Assembly: GCF_032595875.1 (NCBI RefSeq)
Contig: NZ_CP132457.1
Location: 558,001 to 622,000 of the forward strand
Direction of reading: 5' to 3'
Origin: Borreliella andersonii
GTDB lineage: Bacteria > Spirochaetota > Spirochaetia > Borreliales > Borreliaceae
Length of the DNA stretch: 64,000 nucleotides
Shown: positions 17,227 through 25,928 of the stretch, in pieces
How the letters are laid out: every line of letters begins with the position of its first letter
Position numbering within the stretch: position 1 is the stretch's first letter
The notes under the pieces: model-generated
Databases searched by the model: none
What the model was told of the DNA's origin: nothing
The model's input: only the letters and a program-made list of their open reading frames with translations
Translations under genes and position numbers: made by a program

Positions 17227-19380
17227 ATGGACAGTAGTGATGTTATTGATAAATTTAAGAATTCTTTTAAGGAAGAATCAATAGAAAATATTTCAGATAT
17301 TGAACAAGCGCTTCTTAATCTTGAGACAAGCTCAGATCAAGATATTGTTAATTCTATTTTTAGAAATTTACATACCATAAAGGGAAGTTCTGGTATGTTT
17401 GGTTTTAATTTCACAGCATCGCTTGTCCACGAAATAGAAACAGTTCTTGATGTTGTAAAAAATGGCAAGGCCACTTTTAATCAGGCTGTTATCGATACTA
17501 CGTTGATGTCTGTTGATTTTATTAGAGAGCTTATTGAAGGCGATGAAGTAATTTCTGAGATTGACTTTGATAAGCGTAAACAGTTTTTGGTGAATGAAAT
17601 TAAAAAGGTTCTTGAGGCTTCTAATGATGTTAAGGATGCTTTTCAAAAAGCTTTAGAAAATGATTTTTCAAAGCCTGATAACTCTGATAGTAGTTCGGTT
17701 TTAGAAGAGCCTTTTAAAGCAAATTTAGAGAATAAGTTTGATGATGAGGCTTTGCAGGTTGAAATTAAGAGTTACAAAATTCTTTTTTCTCCGTCTAAGG
17801 GTATTTTGTTTCATGGGCACAAGCCTATAAATTTATTAAGCAAGTTGATCAATTTGGGTATTGGCTATGTTAGGGCCAAAGTAGATAACATTCCGGATTT
17901 AGAGTTTATTTCTCCTGATAATGTTTATGTTGATTGGGAGATAAGGCTAGATACAGAAGAGAGTAAAGAGAGTATTGAAGATATTTTTACATTTTTAGAT
18001 TCTCAATCAAAAATTGATATTCAAGAGTTAGATAAATGTCTAGAGAAAGATAAAGGTGATAATGCAGGTTTTAAAAATTTTAATTTATTGTGCCTAGATA
18101 GAAATAGCAAAGATCCTGCTAGTTTTTCATTTGAAAAATCGAAATTCGTTGGCAAATCTTTTTTCAATGGAGATAAAAATAGATCTAATGTTCAAGATGA
18201 TACTGCTAGAAGCAAGGTTAATATTGCTAGTATTAAGGTTGATTCTAAAAAGCTTGATCATTTGGTTAATCTTGTTGGAGAACTTGTTACAATACAATCA
18301 AAACTTTCAAAAGAAGCTGAAAATAAAAATAGCAATATTTTAAATTCAATTTCAGCAGAATTTTCTTTGCTTATTAATGAGCTTAGGGATTATACAACAG
18401 GTCTTAGAACAGTTCCCATTGAGATTTTATTTGTAAAATTTCAAAGAATAGTAAAAGATTTGTCTACTAGTCTTGGTAAGTCAGTTCTTTATCATGCTTA
18501 TGGGGGCGACACTGTTCTTGACAAAAGTATTATTGAAAAGCTAAATGAACCTTTAGTTCATTTAATACGTAATTCAATAGATCATGGAATTGAATCGTCT
18601 CAAGAGAGAGAAAGTTTAGGCAAAGATCCTAAAGGTATTATTAAGCTTTCAGCGTGTCAATCTGGGGATTCTGTTATTGTTATTATTGAGGATGATGGAA
18701 GAGGGCTTGATAAGAATAAAATACTTAAAAAAGCTATAGAGCGCAATATAATTTCTGATTCAGTTGCTAAAACTTTATCAGATACTGATGTTTATAATTT
18801 GATTTTTGAGCCTGGATTTTCAACTGCAAGTTCTGTTACTGATATATCAGGTCGTGGAGTTGGTATGGATGTTGTTAAAAAACAGGTTGAATCTTTAAGA
18901 GGAAATGTTGTGCTTGAAAGTGAATTTGGTAAATATACTAGAACAAAGTTAATTTTTCCATTGACCTTGGCTATTATTGAGGGTTGGCTTGTCAGAGTAA
19001 AAGATGAGCATTTTATTGTTCCTCTTTCTAATGTTGAGTCTTGTTTAGAATCTAATAAGTTAATTTCTCAAATAGATGGGATTGATGCTAAAAGTAATGT
19101 AATGAATTACAGGGGTAGTATGATTAGTTATATTAGGCTTAGAGAGTTTTTTCAGGTTTCTAATGAGAATAGTTTAAATGAGCAAGTTGTTGTTGTAAAT
19201 ACAAATAGTGGAAAAATGGGCATTGTGGTTGACGAAGTTTTGGGGCAACATCAAACTGTTATAAAGGCTTTGGGCAAAATTTATTCTCGAGTAGAGGGGG
19301 TTTCTGGAGCTACCATACTTGGTGATGGAAGTTTGGCTTTAGTTGTTGACATAGATGCAATAACTAAACTTATAAAGTAA
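17227..19380 (+). CDS. cheA1: Chemotaxis histidine kinase CheA1
   Basis: 717 residues. The HPt domain has the phosphorylated His in NLHTIKGSSGMFGF (H49). A P2-like region and variable linker follow, then the dimerisation domain and the ATPase with HLIRNSIDHGIE, DDGRGLD and GRGVGMDVVK, then a CheW-like C-terminal domain (GWLVRVKDEHFIVPL). It phosphorylates response regulators such as CheY2 and CheB2 encoded downstream. From known Borrelia work, CheA2 rather than CheA1 is the kinase needed for swimming chemotaxis in culture, so this cluster may serve another stage. Confidence 0.95.
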   Translation: MDSSDVIDKFKNSFKEESIENISDIEQALLNLETSSDQDIVNSIFRNLHTIKGSSGMFGFNFTASLVHEIETVLDVVKNGKATFNQAVIDTTLMSVDFIRELIEGDEVISEIDFDKRKQFLVNEIKKVLEASNDVKDAFQKALENDFSKPDNSDSSSVLEEPFKANLENKFDDEALQVEIKSYKILFSPSKGILFHGHKPINLLSKLINLGIGYVRAKVDNIPDLEFISPDNVYVDWEIRLDTEESKESIEDIFTFLDSQSKIDIQELDKCLEKDKGDNAGFKNFNLLCLDRNSKDPASFSFEKSKFVGKSFFNGDKNRSNVQDDTARSKVNIASIKVDSKKLDHLVNLVGELVTIQSKLSKEAENKNSNILNSISAEFSLLINELRDYTTGLRTVPIEILFVKFQRIVKDLSTSLGKSVLYHAYGGDTVLDKSIIEKLNEPLVHLIRNSIDHGIESSQERESLGKDPKGIIKLSACQSGDSVIVIIEDDGRGLDKNKILKKAIERNIISDSVAKTLSDTDVYNLIFEPGFSTASSVTDISGRGVGMDVVKKQVESLRGNVVLESEFGKYTRTKLIFPLTLAIIEGWLVRVKDEHFIVPLSNVESCLESNKLISQIDGIDAKSNVMNYRGSMISYIRLREFFQVSNENSLNEQVVVVNTNSGKMGIVVDEVLGQHQTVIKALGKIYSRVEGVSGATILGDGSLALVVDIDAITKLIK

Positions 19381-19437
19381 AGAAAATAGAAAATGCAGAT
19401 TTTTGGTTTTAAATGTTAAAAATATTAAAATATAATA

Positions 19438-20595
19438 ATGAAGATATTAGTAATTGATATTCAAGGTCTTATAAAGCAGGTTTTTGTTAGAGCTTTTTCT
19501 AAAGATAATGATGTTGAGATATTAAATGCTGGTTTTAATTCTTTAAATCTTATTAATGTATTTTTACAAAAGTTTCCAGATTTAGTGGTTATTGATGAAA
19601 ATACGGCAAGATCTAATTTTGGGAGTTCTTTAAACAATGTTCTTAATAACATATCTCTTCCGGTTGTATTTATTGCGCAAAACGAAATGTTTCCAAATTT
19701 TGGATGTCTTGAGCAAAGCAAGGAAAAGGTTAAATTAATAATAAATAAGCTTAATTTTAAGCTTACAGTTAATTTATTTCGCAGTAAATATTTAGCTTTA
19801 ATAAAACTAGAGTTGAAAAATCTAGGTAAAAATAAATTAATATCTTCTTTTGAGGTTAAAAGGATTCAAGCACCCGACTTTTCTAGTGATTCTAAGGTAG
19901 AGCTGAAGGAAAATAGTTTAAATGATTCAAGTATAAGAAAAAGTTATAGAGTTTCTGATGTTATTAATTTTGCTCCCAAAAATGATCCAGATGTTATTAT
20001 TAAATACCAAGGTCTTATCAATAAGCACAAAACCGGTAAAATTATTGTTGTAGGCTCTTCAACAGGCGGTACAGAGGCTTTAAGAATTTTTTTAAGGGCT
20101 TTTAAAAAAGATTCTCCCCCAATTATTATTGTTCAGCATATGCCGGGAGGATTTACAAAATCTTTTGCAAAAAATTTAAACAATGAGTTTGATATTGATA
20201 TTAAAGAAGCTGAGGATGGGGACATTCTTCGTCCAGGTCTTGTAATAATTGCTAATGGAAGTTATCATTTGATTGTAAAATATAGTAGCGGAAATTATTT
20301 TGTAAACCTATTAGATGGACCTCTTGTTAGTAGACATAAGCCTTCTGTAAATGTACTTTTTAGGTCTGCTGCAATGTATGCAGGCTCTAACGCTATTGGA
20401 GTTATTCTTACGGGTATGGGAGATGACGGTGCTGTTTGTATGCTTGAAATGAAAAAAAATGGTGCTTATACTATTGCCCAAGATCAAGAAACTTCTGTTG
20501 TTTTTGGAATGCCAATGGAAGCTATAAAAATGGGGGCTGTAGACAAAATTCTTCCTTTAAGCGAGATAGCAGATCATGTTCTAAGGAGATCTTAG
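19438..20595 (+). CDS. cheB2: Chemotaxis methylesterase CheB2 with degenerate receiver
   Basis: 385 residues. The C-terminal half is a normal CheB esterase/deamidase that demethylates receptor glutamates: GSSTGGTEAL (Ser), HMPGGFTKSF (His) and GMGDDGA (Asp) form the catalytic triad. The N-terminal receiver keeps one Asp in ILVID and the phospho-site-like Asp in LVVIDEN, but the second acidic residue of the DD pair is Ile and no K-P motif is visible. Regulation by phosphorylation may therefore be weak or altered. Three bases separate its stop codon from the next gene. Confidence 0.92.
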   Translation: MKILVIDIQGLIKQVFVRAFSKDNDVEILNAGFNSLNLINVFLQKFPDLVVIDENTARSNFGSSLNNVLNNISLPVVFIAQNEMFPNFGCLEQSKEKVKLIINKLNFKLTVNLFRSKYLALIKLELKNLGKNKLISSFEVKRIQAPDFSSDSKVELKENSLNDSSIRKSYRVSDVINFAPKNDPDVIIKYQGLINKHKTGKIIVVGSSTGGTEALRIFLRAFKKDSPPIIIVQHMPGGFTKSFAKNLNNEFDIDIKEAEDGDILRPGLVIIANGSYHLIVKYSSGNYFVNLLDGPLVSRHKPSVNVLFRSAAMYAGSNAIGVILTGMGDDGAVCMLEMKKNGAYTIAQDQETSVVFGMPMEAIKMGAVDKILPLSEIADHVLRRS

Positions 20596-20597
20596 TA

Positions 20598-22373
20598 ATG
20601 GATAATGACAATAATGGTTTTTTTGATGTCAGCGATTATTTGGCAACTTTATTTCATAAACTTGAAGCTTTTGATGAGAGTACAAGGCATATTTATTCAA
20701 ATTTAAGCAAATTAATTCCCAAATTAATAGAAAAAATTTCTAAAGATTCTAAGGATTTATCTTTTAGTATTGATTTGATTTCCAATCTTGATCTTGATAA
20801 TGATGCTTCCTTGAATAATTTTATAGCTAAAATTATAGGAGCATTAGATGATTTTGTTGCTTACTTTAATTCTTCAACAACTTCTCTTGAATCTCAATTT
20901 AGCGTAATACAGAACAAGGTTAAAGACATAGAAATACTTGAAAATGTGATTGAAAGAATGAAAAAAAGCTCTCTTGATATGGAAATAATGTCTATTAATA
21001 CGTTAACAGTTGCTATGAGAGCGGGTAAGGCTGGCGGGGCCTTTTCTTATATTACAAGTGAGATTAAGGTTTTAACCCAATCTATGATCAAACAGGCAGA
21101 TCAACTTACAAGCAAGGGGCGAGAAGTTAAAATTGGTTTAGATAGAGCTAAAAATCAAGTATATGAAAGCAATACAGCTGAAAATAAGATCCTTGAAGAA
21201 TTTAGAGATAATTTAATGAAAAAAATAGATGCCTTTTCAGATGGAATAGGAGGCGTTATTGCTCTTTATGATGATATTTTAAAAGTTTTGTCTGAATTTA
21301 AATTTAAACTTGTAAATTCTATTTCTTATCTTCAGTTTCAAGACAGATTAACTCAATCTTTACAGCATTTAAATATTATGTATTCTAATCTTGATGTTTT
21401 TAAATTTAGAGATGTAAGCGAGATCCAAAAATTAAAAATTTTATCAATTTTTACTGACACATCAAAAGTTATAGTAAAAGATATTCTTGAAAAACTTGAA
21501 AAAAATTATACTGTTTTTGAAAAATTTATTGATTCCTCTCTTGGTTCTATTCAAACTATTAATGATTTAAGGTCTGATAATTCTTTGTATTTAGATATTC
21601 CTAAAATAATAGAACAATTTTCTAGTATTTTGTCCGATTTGCTTAGGAGGATTGATGATGTTGAGAAGAATAATTCTAATTTTTTGAATTTATATTATGA
21701 ACAGGTTAAGCTTATAAAATCATTAGAGTTAATGTTTTCAAATATTTCGGCCATTTCTGCCAGGTTTCAAAATATTAATATAGCCTCAAAAATAGAAGTT
21801 GTCAAAAGAGCGGAGCTTAAAGCTATGGAGGGCAATATTTCAGAAATGTCTAAGATTATCAAAGAAATTGATTCTAATATTACCAAGGGAATAGAATTTT
21901 TAGATCAAATAATCTTTTTTCTTGAAAAAGTTGTTAAGGATTATGACAATAGATTTTATCTTGAGAAGAATTATTTTAATAAATTTAAAAAATTATTTAT
22001 GGAAATTAAGAGTGATATTCTTGATATTAAGAATATCGCTATTGATAATATTTTGTCTTATGAAGTTTTTTCAATTGAATTTATGGAAATATTTGAAGAA
22101 ATGAAATTAGAAATCTACAATGTTAGAAATTTAAAAAATTCTCTTTTAGATATAGATAACTTTTTAAGCAATATGGAAAGCAAAATAAATTTCAATCTTA
22201 ATCTAGAACTATCTAAAGTTGGAATTCAATCTGTTGAGATTGAAGATAAAGAATTTATTAATAGAGTTGCTAATAGATTTACTTTATTTGTTCATAAAAA
22301 ATATTTGTTATCTTTGATAGAGGAAGCCAAGGATGTTCATTCCTTTGATGAGGGTAGTGTAATTTTGTTTTAA
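20598..22373 (+). CDS. Cytosolic receptor-like coiled-coil protein of the cheA1 operon
   Basis: 591 residues, mostly helical, no membrane segment. Around residues 128-165 a stretch SINTLTVAMRAGKAGGAFSY and following EIKVLTQS mirrors the chemoreceptor hairpin tip ([21 protein letters not shown]...EIRKLA) but is divergent, for example MRAGKAGGAFSYI instead of [13 protein letters not shown]. The rest is long coiled coil. It is likely a divergent soluble chemoreceptor or adaptor dedicated to CheA1; its position between cheB2 and cheY2 supports this. Ligand unknown. Confidence 0.6.
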   Translation: MDNDNNGFFDVSDYLATLFHKLEAFDESTRHIYSNLSKLIPKLIEKISKDSKDLSFSIDLISNLDLDNDASLNNFIAKIIGALDDFVAYFNSSTTSLESQFSVIQNKVKDIEILENVIERMKKSSLDMEIMSINTLTVAMRAGKAGGAFSYITSEIKVLTQSMIKQADQLTSKGREVKIGLDRAKNQVYESNTAENKILEEFRDNLMKKIDAFSDGIGGVIALYDDILKVLSEFKFKLVNSISYLQFQDRLTQSLQHLNIMYSNLDVFKFRDVSEIQKLKILSIFTDTSKVIVKDILEKLEKNYTVFEKFIDSSLGSIQTINDLRSDNSLYLDIPKIIEQFSSILSDLLRRIDDVEKNNSNFLNLYYEQVKLIKSLELMFSNISAISARFQNINIASKIEVVKRAELKAMEGNISEMSKIIKEIDSNITKGIEFLDQIIFFLEKVVKDYDNRFYLEKNYFNKFKKLFMEIKSDILDIKNIAIDNILSYEVFSIEFMEIFEEMKLEIYNVRNLKNSLLDIDNFLSNMESKINFNLNLELSKVGIQSVEIEDKEFINRVANRFTLFVHKKYLLSLIEEAKDVHSFDEGSVILF

Positions 22374-22412
22374 TTTTTATATACTTTTGGGAGGGTTTTA
22401 GGAGAAAATTAG

Positions 22413-22787
22413 ATGAAAAAAAGAATTTTGGTTATTGACGACAATAGAGCAATAAGGCAAAGTGTTGCTTATATTTTAGAACAAAACGGTTTTGGAGTAT
22501 CAGAGGCAAAGGATGGTTTAGAAGGGGTTTTAAAGTTTAAGGAAGCAGTTGGGCAAGGAGATAAAGATTTTGATCTTGTTATTACAGATATCAATATGCC
22601 TAATTTAGATGGCATTGGTGTTATTAAGCAGATAAGAGAATTTGGTAGTTTTGTTCCTATACTTGTTCTTACCACTGAATCTGAGCAATCTAAGGTTGAC
22701 GAAGGTCGTAAAGCGGGTGCTACTGGTTGGCTTGTTAAACCTTTTAATCCTGAAGCTTTAATGAAAACAATCTCAAAGATATTTTAA
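22413..22787 (+). CDS. cheY2: CheY-type response regulator (cheY2)
   Basis: 124-residue receiver domain with all expected residues: RILVIDDNRA (acidic pair), DLVITDINMPNLDG (phospho-Asp), VLTTES (Thr) and WLVKPFNPE (Lys). Strong GGGAGG/AGGAG sites lie upstream. Last gene of the cheW2-cheA1 operon. In Borrelia work I recall, CheY2 is not the motor regulator and has been linked to virulence; this is memory, not shown by the sequence. Confidence 0.93.
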   Translation: MKKRILVIDDNRAIRQSVAYILEQNGFGVSEAKDGLEGVLKFKEAVGQGDKDFDLVITDINMPNLDGIGVIKQIREFGSFVPILVLTTESEQSKVDEGRKAGATGWLVKPFNPEALMKTISKIF

Positions 22788-22879
22788 GTTTATATTTGCA
22801 ATTAATTTGTAGATTTTAAAGTTTTATTATAATTAAAATGATTTTCAATATGTTTTTTTAAATAAATATAATATATTGA

Positions 22880-22898
22880 GGGGGGGGGTATTTTATAC
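22880..22898. other. Nine-G tract followed by TATTTTATAC
   Basis: A run of nine G (22880-22888) in extremely AT-rich DNA, followed directly by TATTTTATAC. A five-G tract with the same ten bases occurs at 1042-1057. The region 22788-22995 holds no open frame I can support. Long G-runs are slippage-prone, so the length may vary. Confidence 0.5.
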
Positions 22899-22995
22899 TT
22901 ATTGTAATAATATTAAATTTTCTTGACCATAGGGGTGTTTAAATTTTAATTATCGGTATTTGATAATTTTGAAGTTTCTAAAAAGGTAATTAAAA

Positions 22996-23079
22996 TACCG
23001 GTAGTCGGAGTCGAACCGACACGAAGTTGCCCTCATCAGATTTTGAGTCTGACGCGTCTACCAATTCCGCCATACCGGC
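22996..23079 (-). tRNA. tRNA-Leu (anticodon CAA)
   Basis: An 84-base class II tRNA on the minus strand. The acceptor stem GCCGGTA pairs with TACCGGT (one G-U end pair), the anticodon stem-loop is TCAGA-CTCAAAA-TCTGA giving anticodon CAA for UUG codons, the long variable arm is typical of leucine tRNAs, and the T-arm contains GGTTCGACTCC. CCA is not encoded; a short T-run follows. Confidence 0.96.
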
Positions 23080-23087
23080 ATTAATTT

Positions 23088-23777
23088 TTATTTTACTATA
23101 ACAGTGCCAAAAAAATCATTATTTTTATTAAAAACTTTTTCTAAGTTTTTAATATTATTTCCATTTACTATGTAAAGGGTAAGCCCAAGTTTTGAAGAGA
23201 GTTTTGTTGCTATTGGATCAAAAGGTAGATTTAAGCCTGGATTCCATTTTTGGCCCACAATGTTTTGCAGTTGTTTCCAATTTAATTTTTTAAAAGCTGT
23301 TGCGTTTTTAAATTTTTTTGGATCTTTGTCATAGACTTGGTCTATGTTTGTTATATTTATAATATCTTTTTTATTAAATTTTTCTGCAAATTTTACGGCA
23401 ATGTAATCTGTTGAAAATCCCGATTTCCATCCGGAAGCAATTAGTATTTTTCCCTTAAAAGAAAAATTTTTTAAGGGATTGGTGACAATTTTGTCTTTAC
23501 AAAAGGGATTCATTACTTTACACAGAAATTCTGCGTTTAATCTTGTTGAGATTATCCCAATTTCATCAAGCTCATGAACTTTAAAATCAGGGTTGATTTT
23601 TTTATAAGCGTCTTGGTATTCTCTTGCAACTCTTCCCCCACCAACTATTAAAATGATTTTTCTTTTTTCATTTTCTAGCAGCCATTTAAAAACAAAGTTT
23701 TTAAAGCTTTTAATGAATTCTATGTTGATTTGATTTGAATTTATTACTCCTCCTCCAAGACTTATTATTTCAAGCAT
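23088..23777 (-). CDS. pyrH: UMP kinase, archaeal/spirochaetal type
   Basis: 229 residues of the amino-acid-kinase fold, which phosphorylates UMP to UDP. Motifs: ISLGGGVI at the N-terminus, LIVGGGRVAREY (49-60), DEIGIISTRLNAEFL, and ITNIDQVYDKDPKKF. The GGGRVARE and TRLNAE stretches resemble the archaeal-type UMP kinases rather than the usual bacterial PyrH. AAGGAG precedes the ATG. Encoded just downstream of the tRNA in genome order; pyrG lies 3 kb away, so the UTP-to-CTP route is partly here. Confidence 0.9.
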   Translation of the reverse strand: MLEIISLGGGVINSNQINIEFIKSFKNFVFKWLLENEKRKIILIVGGGRVAREYQDAYKKINPDFKVHELDEIGIISTRLNAEFLCKVMNPFCKDKIVTNPLKNFSFKGKILIASGWKSGFSTDYIAVKFAEKFNKKDIINITNIDQVYDKDPKKFKNATAFKKLNWKQLQNIVGQKWNPGLNLPFDPIATKLSSKLGLTLYIVNGNNIKNLEKVFNKNNDFFGTVIVK

Positions 23778-23989
23778 TCAAGCTCCTTATTTAGGTTAAT
23801 GTTTTTTAAATTTTTTACTTTTAATAATATAGCAATTTCTGCTAAACTTTTCATTAAAATAGGGTTTGAAACAATACAAACTTGTTAATTATATATTACA
23901 ATTTAATTGTTATGCAAAAAATTAAAAGAATTTGTTGTTAAGTGTTTTAGCTTTGATTTTGCTTAGCAGTTTTTATTTTGGAGGATATT

Positions 23990-25054
23990 GTGCATAAGTA
24001 TAAAGTTTCTGTTATTATTTGTTTTTTTAATTCGGCTGAAACTCTTGATGCAATGATAAAGGACGCTGTTAATCAAACATTAAAAGATAAAGAAATTATA
24101 TTAATTAATGATGGTTCTTATGATGGTAGTTTAGAGATAGCAGAAAAATATGCCAGTAAGTATAGCTTTATTAAGATTTTTAGTCAAAAAAATATAGGGC
24201 TTTCTGCGTCTAGAGACAAGGGACTTTCTGAGGCTCAAGGGGAATATGTTATTTATTGGGATGGTGATGATTCTGTAGAAAGCACAATGCTTGAAGTTTT
24301 ATATAATAGAGCAAAAGCAGATAATTCTGATATTGTTTGTTCTCAATTTTATATTTATTTTCTTGCAATGAATGTGAAAAGAAAATCTCTACTTCCTTTT
24401 CCTAATTATCCATTAACAGGTAAGGAGGCATTTAAAAATTTACTTTTTACTGTTTATGCAACTTTTGGAAGGAAAAATTTTGTTGTTGGAACTTTGTGGG
24501 ATAAATTGATTAGACGGGAATTAATTTTAAAGAATAATATTCGTCAGCAAAATGTAGTATTTGAAGATATAGTTTTTGTTATGCAAATTTTTTTAAAAGC
24601 TTCTAAAGTTTCTTTTGTAAATAATTATTTTTATACTAATTATCAAAGAATGGGAAGCATGAGTTCTTCTATTAGTGTTTTAAGTAAATCTAAATTATCT
24701 CTTAATACAATGGAAACTTTATTAAAAAGAGAAGGTATTTTTAACGAATATCAACATTTGTATAAAAGATTTTTCTTGCAATTTTATTATTTTATTTCTT
24801 TTAAGCAAATTTATATTATTAGCTGGGATATTCCTGATAAGCTTGTTTATAGGGCTTATAAAGAAAAGCTTATTTCTGTTCTTGATGAGATTAAAGGATT
24901 ATCTGAATTTCAAGATTGTTATGAATATGCAAAAAGTTTTGGATTTAATAAAATTCAAATTTTACCTAGGGTTATGCTAAAAATTTGGAATTTCAGCTCA
25001 AGACTTTATGTAAATTTTTCTATATTTATTTATAGGTTTTTCATAAAAAATTGA
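23990..25054 (+). CDS. Family 2 glycosyltransferase
   Basis: 354 residues from a GTG at 23990 with GGAGG five bases upstream; the in-frame TTG at 23978 overlaps that site and is less likely. The GT-A fold is clear: YKVSVIICFFNSAETLDAMI, ILINDGSYDGS, ISLSASRDKGL-type segment, and the metal-binding YWDGDDSVEST. It should transfer a sugar from a nucleotide-sugar donor, perhaps to a glycolipid; the acceptor is unknown. No clear transmembrane segment apart from a hydrophobic, aromatic C-terminus. Confidence 0.85.
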   Translation: MHKYKVSVIICFFNSAETLDAMIKDAVNQTLKDKEIILINDGSYDGSLEIAEKYASKYSFIKIFSQKNIGLSASRDKGLSEAQGEYVIYWDGDDSVESTMLEVLYNRAKADNSDIVCSQFYIYFLAMNVKRKSLLPFPNYPLTGKEAFKNLLFTVYATFGRKNFVVGTLWDKLIRRELILKNNIRQQNVVFEDIVFVMQIFLKASKVSFVNNYFYTNYQRMGSMSSSISVLSKSKLSLNTMETLLKREGIFNEYQHLYKRFFLQFYYFISFKQIYIISWDIPDKLVYRAYKEKLISVLDEIKGLSEFQDCYEYAKSFGFNKIQILPRVMLKIWNFSSRLYVNFSIFIYRFFIKN

Positions 25055-25115
25055 ATTTATATTTTTGATTTAATTATTTTTTATGTTGTGACTTTTGGTA
25101 TATTGAGGAGTGTTT

Positions 25116-25925
25116 ATGGCTATTGAGGCTGTTAATGTAAAATTTTCTTATAAAAGAAAAGAAGTCTACTCGGATTTAAATTTAAACATTGATACTCCTC
25201 AAAGCTATTTGCTTCTTGGCAAAAATGGAGTTGGAAAAACAACTTTACTTAAACTTGTAAGTGGACTTTTGGAGCCCCTAAAAGGGAAAATTTTATTTAA
25301 CTCTTTAGCAGCTTTTCCAAGGGATCCCTCGAATTTAGTAAATTTGTTTTTCATTCCTGAAGAATTTTCACTTCCCAGGTTGTCTTTAGCTGAATACAGC
25401 AAGGCTTTATCTATATTTTATCCAAATTTTAATAAGGCAGATTTTAAAAAATATTTATCGGATTTTGATCTTGATATTTCTCTTGATCTATCTTTAGCTT
25501 CTTTCGGCCAGAAGAAAAAAAGTATTATTGCATTCTCTCTAGCCACAAATGTTTCTTGTTTGTTGTTTGATGAGCCAACAAATAGTCTTGATATTGTTTC
25601 AAAAAATGCTTTTAGAAATATGCTTTCTAATTTAAAAGATAGAATCATTTTTATTACAGGCCACAATGTAAGGGATTTGGCAGGAGTTGTGGATTATTTA
25701 ATTATTGTTGGGGAAAAGTCAATTCTTTTTTCTAATTCAGTATCTTATATTAATAAAAATTATAAGATTAAAATTATCAGCGAGCTGAATGGAAATGAAT
25801 TGTATTATGAAAAAAATAAAGATGGATTTAAGGCGCTTTATTTAGAGAGTAGTAATGGAACCGAAGTTGTTGATTTTGAATTTTTCTTTTTATATGTTAC
25901 TGAGAATAAAAAAGAGAGGCAATAA
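25116..25925 (+). CDS. ABC transporter ATP-binding protein
   Basis: 269 residues from an ATG at 25116, with GAGGAG five bases before it. Walker A is LLGKNGVGKTTLLKL, a divergent signature is ASFGQKKKSII, and Walker B is CLLFDEPTNSLD, then the switch His in FITGHN. It pairs with the membrane protein encoded three bases downstream, forming an ABC-2-like exporter or transporter of unknown substrate. The signature lacks the usual LSGGQ sequence but keeps the G-Q. Confidence 0.9.
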   Translation: MAIEAVNVKFSYKRKEVYSDLNLNIDTPQSYLLLGKNGVGKTTLLKLVSGLLEPLKGKILFNSLAAFPRDPSNLVNLFFIPEEFSLPRLSLAEYSKALSIFYPNFNKADFKKYLSDFDLDISLDLSLASFGQKKKSIIAFSLATNVSCLLFDEPTNSLDIVSKNAFRNMLSNLKDRIIFITGHNVRDLAGVVDYLIIVGEKSILFSNSVSYINKNYKIKIISELNGNELYYEKNKDGFKALYLESSNGTEVVDFEFFFLYVTENKKERQ

Positions 25926-25928
25926 AAG

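Noticed and set aside
17368-17646. Minus-strand 92-residue frame in cheA1
   Set aside because: Antisense to the conserved HPt domain of CheA1; no start signals.
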